Source of the DNA: Doryteuthis pealeii
Lineage: Eukaryota > Mollusca > Cephalopoda > Myopsida > Loliginidae
Reading direction: 5' to 3'
DNA length: 64,000 nucleotides
NCBI GenBank assembly: GCA_023376005.1
Contig: CM042145.1
Span: 14,768,727-14,832,726, forward strand
The translations under genes were made by a program, and so were the position numbers. Under the pieces are notes generated by a model that saw only the letters and a list, made by a program, of their open reading frames with translations, was not told where the DNA came from and made no database searches. Positions 24,356 to 35,076 of the stretch are shown here, piece by piece (the first letter of the stretch is position 1; every line of letters begins with the position of its first letter).

Positions 24356-24763
24356 GGTTAAGTTTTTTCAGTATTTGTTTTTTTGTCCAATACTAGAGTT
24401 TATATTTTGAATCTCCTACTTGTCTTGATTCTCCAACAAATGTATAAATTCATGTCTGAATTTTGTTCTATTTCATAATCATTTAGAATATAATTTAAAT
24501 AACTACAGAAATCGTGACGTCAGTGGTGACACAGTTTTGGTTACAGACAGACAGTTACATAATCTCCATTATAATAAGATTAAAGTTTAGATGTTCTTCT
24601 GTGTGTAAATGAGCTTATCTCGTCTTTCCTTCTGTTGCGTTCAGTGCTAGTATATCATGGATATACAAATGCTAATATTGGTCTTTGGTGAGTGGGGACT
24701 CTACTAAAATACTTGTATAATTGTCACTTGTTATTACATTGTTGAAAATTGAAGGTGGTATAA
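24356..24763. other. No feature recognised
   Basis: AT-rich single-copy-looking DNA. Probably the 5' flank of the LINE remnant that follows. Confidence 0.4.
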
Positions 24764-25060
24764 AGTGAAGACAGACTCCCCCGTAAACTACTTTACAGTG
24801 AACTCACAGATGGCATGCGAAGGACAGGAGCCCCCCAAAAGCAGTTCAAAGACCATATTAAGACAACGCTGAAGAAATGTAACATCAGACCTTCAAGCGT
24901 GGAAGATCTGGCTTCCAACAGACAGTGTTGGCAAGACGCCTGCCGCACAGGAGCTAAGCAGCTCAATAATGAGATAAACAGAACTGCAGAGCGTCAATAT
25001 CTTTGTCGTTATGAACAACCAAATCCGCAGGTCCAGAATTGGACTCATGAGCCACCATAG
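24764..25060 (+). pseudogene. LINE ORF2 C-terminus
   Basis: An open frame of 98 codons begins after an in-frame stop at 24761. It starts with RLPRKLLYSEL, then DGMRRTGAPQKQFKD, then a lysine-rich helix, and then NRQCWQDACRTG. This is the conserved post-RT tail of many invertebrate LINEs (pattern R.PK.LLYGEL...G.R..G.P..RFKD...W). The reading frame ends at 25060. The usual zinc-finger tail is lost, although the downstream DNA still translates to histidine-rich residues. No RT catalytic motif remains, so it is a 5'-truncated copy. Confidence 0.8.
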
Positions 25061-25729
25061 GGGTCACAAATGAAGATATGGAGTGACGTCATCGTCGTCT
25101 GTGATGGACTTCCAAAAGAAAGAAAAGAATAGTTACACTTAAGGATGGAACCCTGGTGGCTGAGCAGTCCATGACATGCAACACTCCACTTTGGTTTTAC
25201 TTGGACTAGACAGGCGGTCAGAGAGGTCCCCTTTGATCAATCGGCTAGTCACGTCAAGCTAGTCACCTATATGATAGCCCCAACCAAAAGAAAGAAGAAA
25301 GAAGAATTACATTGTAATAAAAAATGGCCTAGTTAATCGCTTTACTTCAGCTTTATTCAAATATAACTTAAATACTGGTTAACTTATAACTTATAACATA
25401 ACTGATGGCATAACTTAGCTTATGGTAAGTGTGGCGCTCCACTGAACCACTTCAGATGGAAATTATTTAGTATTCATGGTGGCTGATCCAGGGGGAGACA
25501 ACTAGTGTTGACTTCACCACATTCATCATGTACTTAACTTTATCTTATTCCTTGCAAATATTTTAAAGTTTTCTTTTTTATGATTGAAATATGATTAGCC
25601 TTAAACTATGGTTCATCAAGTGAAGGAATTTTAATTCACTAAACAATTATGATTTTTAATATTTAATTTACGAAGCTTATACAGATTTTCCTTCTCCTGT
25701 AAGAGAACATAATTAGAATGTCATATAAA
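25061..25729. other. LINE 3' UTR-like and unassigned DNA
   Basis: 25061-25120 (GACGTCATCGTCGTCTGTG, then AAGAAAGAAAAGAA) resembles the 3' end of the LINE just upstream. The rest, to 25729, shows no recognised element. Confidence 0.4.
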
Positions 25730-25940
25730 AAAAGTCAGTGGAGTGGCGTATTGATGGTATCAGCCAGACAGCGAGGGAGTCTATCTCCTTTTCACTAGCG
25801 CTAGACCAGAAAAATTGTTTTTGACTCTGAGGCAGAGTGCCGCACCTAGCATCAGCTCCCCCCTTTACTGCACAGATTCAATCGGTATCAAACCCAGAAC
25901 ATTGTGGTTTCTAGCCAGTTCTCTACTGACTAAGCTAACA
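25730..25940 (-). repeat. tRNA-headed SINE, family 1, third copy
   Basis: The body contains TATCAGCCAGACAGCGAGGG. The head, read on the minus strand, is TAGCTTAGTCAGTAGAGAAC with B-box-like GGGTTTGATACCG. It lies outside the palindrome, so it is an independent insertion and proves the family is dispersed. Confidence 0.75.
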
Positions 25941-26460
25941 ATAGAATAATATAATAATTTTCTTTAAGTTTCCAGCTGATTTTATTCAAAAAGGATAAAA
26001 TTAGACGAAAAAAGAAACTATTCAGAAATTGGTTAAAATATGTCAGAAAATACATTATTCATTTTCTATTGATCTAAATTTATCTTGTTAAAGAATAATT
26101 TATAAAAAAAACAAGAAAAGAGTCTTGTATCCTCCATTCATTATTTTTCCTTTCTTTTTCGTTTTTTCCCTCACTATTTTCAGCATGTACAAGAGGGTAA
26201 GTGTGTGCGATATGGTACGTTTTAAAGTGTGTGTACATATATTTAAAAAAGGACACATACATATATAAAAAGGTAAAAAAGTATAAAATAATTTGGCATT
26301 GGGTTAATAGAAAAAATACAAAAGAAAAAAAATGTATATATTAAAAGTTACAACAGAAAACATTTTGATAAAAATTTGAAAAAAAACAAAAAAAACTTTG
26401 TACCTCAAAAACAAGGAGGAAAAAAAAGATAAATTGCATTTAAAGTTGTGTCTAATAATT
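25941..26460. other. No feature recognised
   Basis: AT-rich DNA with no credible reading frame. Confidence 0.4.
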
Positions 26461-26465
26461 CCAAA

Positions 26466-26539
26466 GGCCGCATCCCCAAAGGCCACATGTCCAAAGGCTA
26501 CATCCCAAAAGCTGCATCCCCAAAGGCCGCATCCCCAAA
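26466..26539 (+). repeat. 15-bp tandem repeat, five units
   Basis: Units: GGCCGCATCCCCAAA, GGCCACATGTCCAAA, GGCTACATCCCAAAA, GCTGCATCCCCAAA (14 bp) and GGCCGCATCCCCAAA. The last unit is in frame with the LINE below and encodes GRIPK. The 14-bp unit breaks the frame of the earlier ones. Confidence 0.85.
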
Positions 26540-26875
26540 GACCTACTGTATGGTGAACTAGTAGAGGGCACCCGACCGGTAGGGAGACCATGCCTACGCT
26601 TTAAAGATGTCTGCAAGAGAGACATGAAGACATGCCACATCGACATAAACACATTGGAGGTCTGTACAGAAGACTGTACGACCTGGAGCCTCCTCGTCAA
26701 ACAAGGAACGAAAAGGAGTGAAAAAGAGAAGAAAGAAGCCGCTACAGGAAAGAGAGTTAAAAGAAAAGAGAGACAACAGCATCTCCAGAAAGCATCACCT
26801 TTTGTTTGCAATCACTGTACCAGAGACTGCCATTCAAAAATTGGTCTGTTCAGCCACTCACGTAGCTGTAGATAA
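26525..26875 (+). pseudogene. LINE ORF2 C-terminus with CCHC/H-type zinc finger
   Basis: The frame is open from the GRIPK unit at 26525 to the stop at 26875. It runs DLLYGELVEGTRPVGRPC, then LRFKDVCKRDM, then a basic linker, then a zinc-finger-like FVCNHCTRDCHSKIGLFSH ending SRSC. The spacing C-x2-C-x12-H-x3-C fits the zinc-finger tail of this LINE class. The 117 residues are intact, but no RT domain precedes them. The upstream edge is the tandem repeat, so the element is 5'-truncated. Confidence 0.85.
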
Positions 26876-27097
26876 AATTTAAAAAATTAAGAAAAAGTGG
26901 AATCTCTGCCATCGTCTTTAATAGATGGAAGGTTGCCAACAACAATGATGTTCATAGACTGTGTACGTTTCTTGAAAACTAAACCAATATCTGATCATGT
27001 TGATTTAAAGTCAAGATTTTCTAAAAACATAGTCTAAACATTAAATGAGACACAACCATAATATTTATAGACATTCCTCAAGCCTGATAAATTCCAC

Positions 27098-27340
27098 ATG
27101 ATCCAGATGACTGGTACATTGCCATTAATGTTCAAAAACTATTTCATCCCTAAAAAAGAATTATACACTGTCTCTACTAGGGGATCAACTGCAGGTGAAC
27201 TCTTCAAACCATTTGCCAACACTAAAACCTATGACCTTAAATCTATCACAGGATCCTGCATCAACAATTGGAATACACTTACCAAAAAAATTTCCAAACA
27301 TTGATTTCACCAAAATGTCTGCTCACCAACTCAAATTATT
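27098..27340 (+). pseudogene. Possible CR1-like LINE ORF2 tail
   Basis: The frame contains LYTVSTRGSTAGELFKPF, then YDLKSITGSCINNWNTL and a basic end, stopping at 27304. The pattern (TR...LF.P....Y..KSI...WN.L) resembles the end of CR1/L2-type polyproteins. A 3' flank with AATAAA at ~27554 follows. This is recalled similarity only. A different LINE clade or a DNA-element ORF is possible. Confidence 0.45.
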
Positions 27341-27790
27341 TATCAAAATAGAAATTTTTAATATGTATAAGTAAACTTATAATCAACTTTCAAACTATGT
27401 AACCCCCCCCCCTCCCCCCAAAAAAACCACTGAGGTGGTCACTACTAGAATAGGCTCAGTCCTTATTAGTGATCATCCTCCACACATTACTACAACAACC
27501 AACATTAAATTTTTTGTTTTGTGTGACATTGTTTATAATGTGTAATGTGTGAAAATAAACCATTGTATTCTTCTTGTCTTCTTGGAATAGATTTTTAAAA
27601 AAACAAAAAAAACTCCTCCTTTCCTTTATACAAAAGTTATTGCATCCAAAATAACAACTTAATATAACAAATATTTAAACTTTATAGAAAAAAAAAGAAA
27701 AGATTAACATCTTGATAACAAATGAACATTTAACATATCAGCACAAAACTATCAAAACTTTTATATCCTTTGATTAATAATAGGAGGTGT
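27341..27790. other. Unassigned DNA, probably retroelement 3' UTR
   Basis: It contains C-runs near 27404 and GAAAATAAACCATTG near 27551, a polyadenylation-type signal. No gene was seen. Confidence 0.4.
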
Positions 27791-27838
27791 GGGTGGCCTA
27801 ATGATTAATAACATCAACAATGGAAGTAATGGAATTGC

Positions 27839-27847
<9 letters not shown>

Positions 27848-27882
<35 letters not shown>

Positions 27883-27917
27883 GCATGTCTGGTCGTGGTA
27901 ATATGATTCAAATTATC

Positions 27918-27957
<40 letters not shown>

Positions 27958-28035
27958 CGGCTGTAGGTAGCTTACAAAATGTCTAGCCACACTGAAGAGA
28001 CTTGATAAGTTGAAACACGTGTCTACGGATGACCC

Positions 28036-28102
<67 letters not shown>
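27848..28102. repeat. Cluster of (TA)n and (GT)n arrays
   Basis: TA arrays lie at 27848-27874, 27921-27956, 28037-28060 and 28082-28102, with (GT)n at 28061-28081. The segment between the second and third holds the motif at 27992. Confidence 0.95.
27992..28016 (+). ncRNA. Hammerhead-like core motif
   Basis: CTGAAGA, G, ACTT, GAT loop, AAGT, T, GAAAC. The G-T next to the stem could add a wobble pair, giving a 5 bp stem II directly adjacent to CTGAAGA. It is flanked on both sides by (TA)n. Confidence 0.4.
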
Positions 28103-28103
28103 G

Positions 28104-28255
28104 TTGAAAAGATAAATAAATAAAAGAAAGAAAATGTTGAATGAATAAAAATAGTTTAATGAAATGCCAACACGTGTTTCGGACGAGACATTTCATTAAA
28201 CCATTTTTATCCATTCAACATTTTCTTTCTTTTATTTATTTATCTTTACAACATA
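28104..28255. repeat. Fold-back FB-3 relative
   Basis: The arms (GATAAATAAATAAAAGAAAG and complement) enclose TGAAATGCCAACACGTGTTT and GGACGAGACATTTCA. Related to 10212-10305. Confidence 0.75.
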
Positions 28256-28329
28256 TTGTCAGATTCATTTTCATTTTTCAACTTACACACACACACACAC
28301 ACATATATCTATTATTATACTAAAGCTGA

Positions 28330-29220
28330 GTTTATCAACCTTCTCCAGCTAAAGGATTTTTTTCTATTTATGTTATGGACACAATATTTATACTTAGATA
28401 TTCCTTGGTGTTAGCACTACAAAGTGTATGAAAAAAAATTCAGTTTAATTGGCTTTAATTAGGCGTAATTAGCAATCAAGTCAACGACCGACCAATCCCT
28501 GTCTTGGAGATTACCTGTTTCTCTTCCCATCTCGCTATGTCAGTAAAGTTACTCTCCTCCCACTCTGTATTTGTCAGTTAGTGAGAGTGCCTGTAATAAC
28601 TGAAAAATCAGCAGTGACGCCCATACCCTAGGACCTACCCTTTCATTTCTCCAGGCTAAAGAGAATTTTTTTTTTTTTAAATAAAGTGGCGTAAATCAGG
28701 CTTTAAAATAGATTTTTTTAAATTACTTTAATTATTAATTTATAGAGTCAAATTTAACATGATTATTAAACTTACTTTAAAATATTTCATGTTGGGTAAA
28801 AAAAAAGTAGTTATATATTTAAATGTGATGGGATCTTATTCAAATGAGCAAACGTTGACTCCCCCCATCGTTTAACTAAAACAAACTAAAAGAATACATT
28901 GCTGACTAACTCCTTGATTTTTGGTAATTTATCTATCTTAAATTAGTGAATCAATCAACTTATTTGGTAAGTAGATAAATTGTCTATGTTTCTCTTTTCG
29001 GAAAAATTAAAAATAAATTTAGCTGCAAAATAATTCAAATCAGCTTATTTTGTTTTAAAATCAAGATTTGTGGGTTAAAGTTGGCAAATTTTTTATAAGA
29101 AGTATATATTAACATTACCGACAAAAACTTAGTTACCTTAACCCCTAAACCGTAACAGAATTTGCAAAAAAAATTAATTCATGCACTGTAGTTAAACTGT
29201 CATCCCCAAATAAGTTTTAA
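28330..29220. other. AT-rich interior, no gene recognised
   Basis: The most GC-rich part (28480-28650) shows no coding frame. It is the 5' portion of the candidate Helitron. Confidence 0.4.
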
Positions 29221-29465
29221 TTTTGACGACGATTTGCAAATTTAACCGATTTAAGATGTTTTGAGATTAAAAAATGTAGAAGATAAATAATACACACACA
29301 CAAACAAACCAATGCCTTTTTATTGTAACTAAGTTTTTGTCGGTAATGTTAATATATACTTATAAAAAATTATTATGTTTCCTACAGTTTTTAATACAAA
29401 ACAAATCAAGATTTTTTTAGAAAATAAGTTGTTTAGAATTAAATTGTCAGCTACGACATCATTTA

Positions 29466-29530
29466 TTTACATAAGAATAGGTAAATGAAATTATTAGTAA
29501 GACCATATAGGTCTCACTAATAATTTCATA
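29466..29530. repeat. ~63 bp palindrome
   Basis: GAATAGGTAAATGAAATTAT on the left mirrors ATAATTTCATACCTATTC on the right, around AGACCATATAGGTCT. Its right half is the start of the 29512 repeat. Confidence 0.8.
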
Positions 29531-29735
29531 CCTATTCCTTTAGTAAATAAATTATTTTCCTTTACTTTAATTGCCATTTACATTTAATTCTACTTAAATT
29601 CATTTACATTTTAAAAATAATCTGGCCATATTTCTTATATTATTCTATAGCTGATTTAAGGCACTTTTCCAAAAAGTTAAAGCCAAACTCGGTTGTATTT
29701 GTTTAAAAATTTGTGGCAATACAGTAGGTACCACC
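29512..29735 (+). repeat. ~225 bp direct repeat, copy 1
   Basis: Runs from GGTCTCACTAATAATTTCAT to TTTGTGGCAATACAG. Nearly identical to 31131-31355. Just inside each copy lie complementary words, TAGGTACCACCA at ~29734 and TGGTGGTACCTA at ~31113, so the ~1.4 kb between is bounded by short inverted repeats. It could be a small LTR-like or tandemly duplicated element. Confidence 0.75.
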
Positions 29736-29739
29736 AATT

Positions 29740-31120
29740 TGACCCTGTGAAATTTAGCCCCCCCCCCCCATATTTAACACAATGACACTTACAGTATATT
29801 TAATATTTTCTTGAAATTTTTTTTTCCATTCTAAAGAAAAAACATAAAATAAACTCCTGTTGATTTTTTTTTTAAATTTTCAGCATACGGAAATAATGAA
29901 AATTATGATTGAAAAACAATGTTTTCATTTTTGCACTGTTAAATCAACTGAAATTTAACGTAGCTAAATACAAGTTACGATAAGAGGATTTTAAAAAATT
30001 TTATGAAAAATCAATTAATAATCTGATTTTCACAAATTTTCCATAAATGTTTACCATTGGATGTAAATACATCTGAAATAGTTTTTTTCTAAAATATATT
30101 AGGGGAAATATTTTTTTTACGAGGTCTATTCCCCCCCCACCTCATTTTATTTTATGAGATAATAAAAATGACGCGTCAGAAAAAATTTTTTCTTTTTTTC
30201 TATAAAGATAAGAGTCTGAATAACTATATCAATGAAATTGTATGAATGTACGAGGTGTAGTTTTTTGAGGAAAAATTAATGAAATTGGAAATAAAAAGTG
30301 CTAAAAATGTCATAATATTAATATTTGAAAACTTTTTTTTGCTTTTGTAATTGGTATGTACTATATTCTATTAAATTGTCAAAAAAAAAAATTTTTTTTT
30401 AAGAAATTAATTTTTAAGAGATTTTCAATCTTTTGTGTGATTAAATATTTTTATTTTCTGCGTGAAATAAATTAAATTTTTTTTTCCTGCGTCAAAAAAT
30501 CGAATTTTTCACGGATATTTAAAAATATGAATTTTATAATTCAGGTGAACTAAACATTGGTCTGATACAAGCTCGATTAATATTTTTAAAAGAATTTGTA
30601 ATTTTTATTGTTGAATAGTAATGTATGATCCTTAGAATATACGGAAGAGCATAGCTGACATATTTGTTTTACAAAGAGACGAGACGCTTCTAAGTAACCG
30701 AAGTTTGTTCCTGTTAGGCTGACAGTGTTAGCGTGAAAAAAATTATTCTATTTAACTTTTTTCAATAATTAAAATAAAAAGTAAGTATAATAGATTATTT
30801 TATCAGTTTTTCTCTTAGAAAAAATATTCAAATTTTCATTCCATACTTTTACTGGTTAATCGTAAAAGGGAAATAATTTGTAACTTTTCTGTCTATATTA
30901 CGGTCTGAAAATTACCCTTTCGCATGTAATACGGATAGGTTTGTTTATTTTTTAAGATAACGATGTAATTTTTCCCAAACGGATAATTTGATCTTTGAAT
31001 TAACTATTTTTCTTTGTAACAACCGTGTATGATCTTTTTTTTTACGAGATTTTTGATAAACAAAGTTCGGAAATATCTATTTCCGTTTTATTCAAGATGG
31101 CCTAAACGGTTTGGTGGTAC
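29740..31120. other. AT-rich interior between the direct repeats
   Basis: Very T-rich, with C-runs at 29758 and 30131. No credible frame or pol motif. Confidence 0.45.
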
Positions 31121-31130
31121 CTAAAGACCA

Positions 31131-31355
31131 TATAGGTCTCACTAATAATTTCACACCTATTCCTTTAGTAAATAAATTATTTTCCTTTACTTTAATTGCC
31201 GTTTACATTTAATTCTACTTAAATTCATTTACATTTTAAAAATTATCTGGCCATATTTCTTCTTTATTATATTATTCTATAGCTGATTTAAGGCGTTTTT
31301 CCGAAAAGTTAAATCCAAACTCGGTTGTATTTGTTTAAAAATTTGTGGCAATACA
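31131..31355 (+). repeat. ~225 bp direct repeat, copy 2
   Basis: Differs from copy 1 by a few substitutions and a short insertion (TCTTTATTATA) near 31260. Confidence 0.75.
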
Positions 31356-31359
31356 GAAT

Positions 31360-32760
31360 AAAAAATATATTTTTAAAGGAAGGTGTATATACATTTGCAC
31401 CGCTAATTTTTTTTGTTTTTTTAGATGCGTTATGCATAATGGTAGAGATGTGCAAACCGCGGACTTTCAAAATGTCCGTTTAATTGTTTAAAATATTTTA
31501 AAACGTCAATAAAAAATGGAAAATTAACTTTTTAATGTTTTCTTTTACGTTTAATATAAAGAACAATTCCAAGTTTATGTGTTAAAAAAAAGAAATTTCT
31601 CTTACATAAAACCTACATTTTTGCATTTCAAAGTAAATTGCCGTAAATTGCCGTACATTCCCACTCTTTGTTGACAGTTATTGCATCTTGACGTGTGCAC
31701 CTTATCTTAGTATGAAGGGCTAAACGTATAAAAAATTATTTTATGAAGCAAAACAAATTACTAATTTAGCATTTCCTTGATGCCTCACAATTTAACTCTT
31801 AATATTATTGAAAAAGAAAATTGGGAAAATCAGAATTACAATTTTAGAAATTATTTATAATAAAATTTTAACTGAACATTAGTATCTGCTTTCTGGATAT
31901 AAACAGGAGAATTATTTGTTTCCAAATAAAATAATAAATTTCTTCAAACACTGTTTGTTTGAGTTTTATTTTACAGAGTATAATTATATATGCATCACGG
32001 ATTCGAACCTATTAACTTATGGACCCAGAACACAAGCAAGATATGTTTTATACAATATTTTCTTTGATTAAATAAATACGATTTTGCTGTACATTAAAGA
32101 AAAGTATTTATTTTACATTTTATAAATTTTTAAAAATCCCTGAAAAATAAAATAAAAATGTAGACAATAGGAACTTTTAATATAAAATTCTTTTGAAAAT
32201 AATCTAACAATTAAAAAACAACAACACAAAAAAAGAAAAAGATACATATTTTTTCTTATTTACGAGATTTAAGTTTCAATGTTTAAGATGCCCTATTTCC
32301 AAAACCGATTTATTAGTGAATTATCGTTTTTTTACATATGTTCCATCATTAAATTGTCTTTCGAAAAATGTAAAATTGATTTATGTACAAAAAAAAAAAA
32401 TCTTGGTACGGGGATCAACGCGCGAAACATATTGGTGCATATCGCATTAATGCGTTCTGGCCCCTTGCCCTAAAAAACGCTACATGATGCCTTCTGAAAA
32501 TTCGAACCGTGCTATTTATGAACTTCCTACCTGGGTAAAGAAGAACAATTTCCTCATAAATTCCTACAATAAAATAAATTGAACCCTCATTTTATGTCTG
32601 TGTTTTTGCAATAAATGTTTTATTTTTCTTGCACCCATTATTTTACAATACTAAATATATTTTCTTGGAGATATGTTAACACCATATATATTTATAATAT
32701 GCCTAGACTACATAAGTAAACATCATTAGATGTTATAAATAATTATTTTTTTAAAAGGCA
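31360..32760. other. AT-rich DNA with a B-box-like word
   Basis: Minus strand GGTTCGAATCCGTGATGC near 31992-32010 is B-box-like, but no A-box at tRNA spacing was convincing. No gene was seen. Confidence 0.35.
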
Positions 32761-32761
32761 A

Positions 32762-33430
32762 GAAGCAGGCAATATTCTGCACCGAATGCAGCATGGAACA
32801 TCACCCTCTATGTGAACTCCGATAAAACCAAGTTCATGTGTTTTTAAAATTAAGGAGGCATCTCCACGTTCGATGATAAACCCTGGAAATTGGTGTTACA
32901 ATTAACGTAGCTAGGTAGTAATATCTTATCTATAGAAAGCCATGTTAATCAATGCATAGTGAAAGGCATGGTCTTCCATGGACTATCAGTCATATAGAAA
33001 TCTGATCTCATTGACAAGTTAAAGCAACAATTCTTCACAACCATAGCTGTATCATTACTACTGTACAACTGCACCACTTGGACACTAACATAGCACCTAG
33101 AGAATAAGCTACATGGGAACTGCACAAGAATGCAGTATGTAATTTCAAAAAAGTTGTGGAAGCAACACCCCATGAGAAAGCAGCTGTATGGCCACTTGCC
33201 ACTTATCACACAAACAATCTGAGTAAAATGCTGGACACTGCTGGAGAATCAAGGACAAACTCATGATGTTTTTGTATGGAAACCAGCAGACAGGCACGCC
33301 AGTGTGGACCGTTGAGCAAAGATGTACATTGACCAACTCTGTGCAGATATTGGATGCTGTGAAGAGGACCTCTTGAGAACAATGATTGATAGGGTAGGAT
33401 TGGCTAGAGATTGTCATGGATATCCATGAT
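32762..33430 (+). pseudogene. LINE ORF2 RT tail, decayed (unit A)
   Basis: Broken plus-strand frames carry, in order, VNSDKTKFMCF, a KSDLIDKLKQQFF segment, LLYNCTTWTLT, ENKLHGNCTRMQY, LWKQHPMRKQLYGHLPLI and YIDQLCADIGCCEEDLL. This order matches the end of the RT domain and the thumb/C-terminal region of an invertebrate LINE. Stops interrupt it after WTLT and near 33222 and 33317. The RT active-site YxDD lies upstream and is absent. Copies: minus strand 41695-42345 and plus 46780-47465. Confidence 0.85.
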
Positions 33431-33645
33431 TAAAATCCTACTTACCTTTAATTACAAATTAACTAACCAAGTGACCCTTCTCTTGTTCTTCCTTTGGTCA
33501 TTTGAAAATGTTTACTCCAGTTTAAATAACTTATTTGGACAGTTTGAGAAAACTTTAAATTAGTGAAATGATATTATCATGTGATTTTTTCCAACAATCT
33601 AAACCGAGCACAATGGGTGACCCAACGGGTCACGTCTTTTCTAGT

Positions 33646-33647
<2 letters not shown>

Positions 33648-33733
<86 letters not shown>
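33648..33733. repeat. (TA)n(TG)n microsatellite
   Basis: It begins just beyond the CTAG|T boundary of the candidate Helitron, so (TA)n DNA was probably the target. Copies: 41385-41470 and ~47730-47792. Confidence 0.95.
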
Positions 33734-33736
<3 letters not shown>

Positions 33737-34179
33737 AGTTGAAAAATGGAAGTAAGTGGCTAACATGCTGCTGCAAATTATTAGTGTTAGATAGGAATAT
33801 TTGAAACCACACAGCTCTGTGCAAATTATTTGTATTAGATAAAAATATTTGTTATAAAGTTGTGCAAACAAATGATTATTAAATAGGAATTGTTACTTAT
33901 CATATAAGTGTGTGCAATAAAAAAAAAAAGAAGAAAAATGCAATGGCAAATTGAAAATATAGTTATGATTACAATCAAACATTTACAAATTGATTAAATT
34001 ACCCATAAGGAATTAATATTCTATTGATAAACCAAACTAAACCAATTGATAGAAAAGAAATAGATGTAATTAATTTTTTCTTTAATAATAATCTACATTT
34101 ATATTTTATAGTATTAATGATGGATCACAAACTATATTAATTTTCAATAATAATCTTTAGTTATATTTTATAGTAATAA

Positions 34180-34460
34180 TAATAACCATAAGGCAGAATA
34201 AACGGCAGGCTCTCTGTAGTGGACTATTCATGTCAGAAGTCACCCTGATGCAACACCATGAAGCCAAGAAGTCCAGAAGAAAGAGATGGCAACAGAGCAC
34301 TGACACATCAACATCTTCAGGGGCAGCCTTCACATGTGACATCTGTGGTCGGGGCTGTTTTTCGAACATTGGACTTCAGTCACAGGAGGCGCTGTAACTT
34401 CAGGGACACAAGAATCATATAGTCTTACAAGACTGCAATGCCGATTTTCAAATAATTTTA
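34180..34460 (+). pseudogene. LINE C-terminal zinc-finger tail (unit A)
   Basis: The frame reads LFMSEVTLMQHHEAKKSRRK, then GAAFTCDICGRGCFSNIGLQS, after which a 2-bp loss replaces the expected His/Cys end with a premature stop. The same finger type is at 26525-26875. Copies: minus strand ~40640-40930 and plus ~48240-48530. Confidence 0.75.
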
Positions 34461-34538
34461 AAATTTTAAACTTCAAAAGCTCCCAAGCAACTAACATTCA
34501 GCATCTGTTTCCCTGGCAACATTTTCCATTATATATAT

Positions 34539-34823
34539 TTACCAACCCCTCCGCACGAGCAGGATATGACACAAGGTCAATTTCTTAAGCAGAGTTCAAC
34601 AGGTTTGAATTCAGAGTTTTCCTTCTCCTAGACCGGTTGCCTAACCAAGGTTAAAGAGCCCAGTCTGCCCTGCTATTTACCCATAGCTGGAGGGAGAGTA
34701 GGATTCATACCTTTCCTAAGGGTATTAGCGCTAAGTGAAAAATGCAATTACCACGTCCAGGATTTGAACTCGGGTCGACGAGTCCATTTCCCATGACTTT
34801 AACCATTACGCCACATGCTTCCT
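34539..34823 (-). repeat. tRNA-headed SINE, family 2 (unit A)
   Basis: Minus strand: GTGGCGTAATGGTTAAAGTC head with A-box-like start, B-box-like GAGTTCAAATCCTGGACG, then the body with TTAGCGCTAATACC, TCCAGCTATGGGTAAATAGC and a 3' end GAGGGGTTGGTAAATA. This is the best full-length copy of the family. Confidence 0.85.
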
Positions 34824-34960
34824 AAACATTTTCCATTATAATGTTAAAAACAAAATTCCATAGTATCTAATGAAATTGTATTGGCAAAGATGTTATTAGA
34901 ATAAATTAGTATTTTCAATTCAGTTATATATCTTAACCACATTATGTTTTATATATAAGG

Positions 34961-35076
34961 AGATTTAGCGCTAATACCCTTGGGAAAGGTATGAATTCCT
35001 TTTGAGTTGGCGAGGGCCGGTATCGAACTAAGAACCTTGTGGTTTCTAGCCGAACACTCTACCAACTGGGCTAATA
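34961..35076 (-). repeat. tRNA-headed short SINE, family 3 (unit A)
   Basis: Minus strand: TAGCCCAGTTGGTAGAGTGT, then AACCACAAGGTTCTTAG, B-box-like AGTTCGATACCGGC, then a body that is the family 2 core in reverse orientation (CATACCTTTCCCAAGGGTAT). Confidence 0.8.

Larger units (their letters stand above)
28308..33644 (+). mobile_element. Candidate Helitron, both ends present
   Basis: 5' end: TCTATTATTATACTAAAGC, preceded by A, in (TA)n DNA. 3' end: hairpin GTGACCC-AAC-GGGTCAC at 33617-33633, a 7-nt spacer and CTAG at 33641-33644, followed by T. An A|TC...CTAG|T layout with a 3' subterminal hairpin is the established Helitron signature. The 5' end recurs at 54988 (minus strand). No Rep/helicase frame was seen, so the element would be non-autonomous. 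Inside lie a LINE fragment (32762-33430) and the 1.6 kb repeat pair. The two ends might also belong to different elements. Confidence 0.55.

Noticed and set aside
26304..26591. Minus-strand frame with Gly-Leu-Trp-Gly-like repeats
   Set aside because: It is the complement of the 15-bp tandem repeat in the LINE tail.
31992..32010. Pol III gene at a B-box-like GGTTCGAATCC
   Set aside because: No A-box at proper distance and no stem pairing. Left as a note only.
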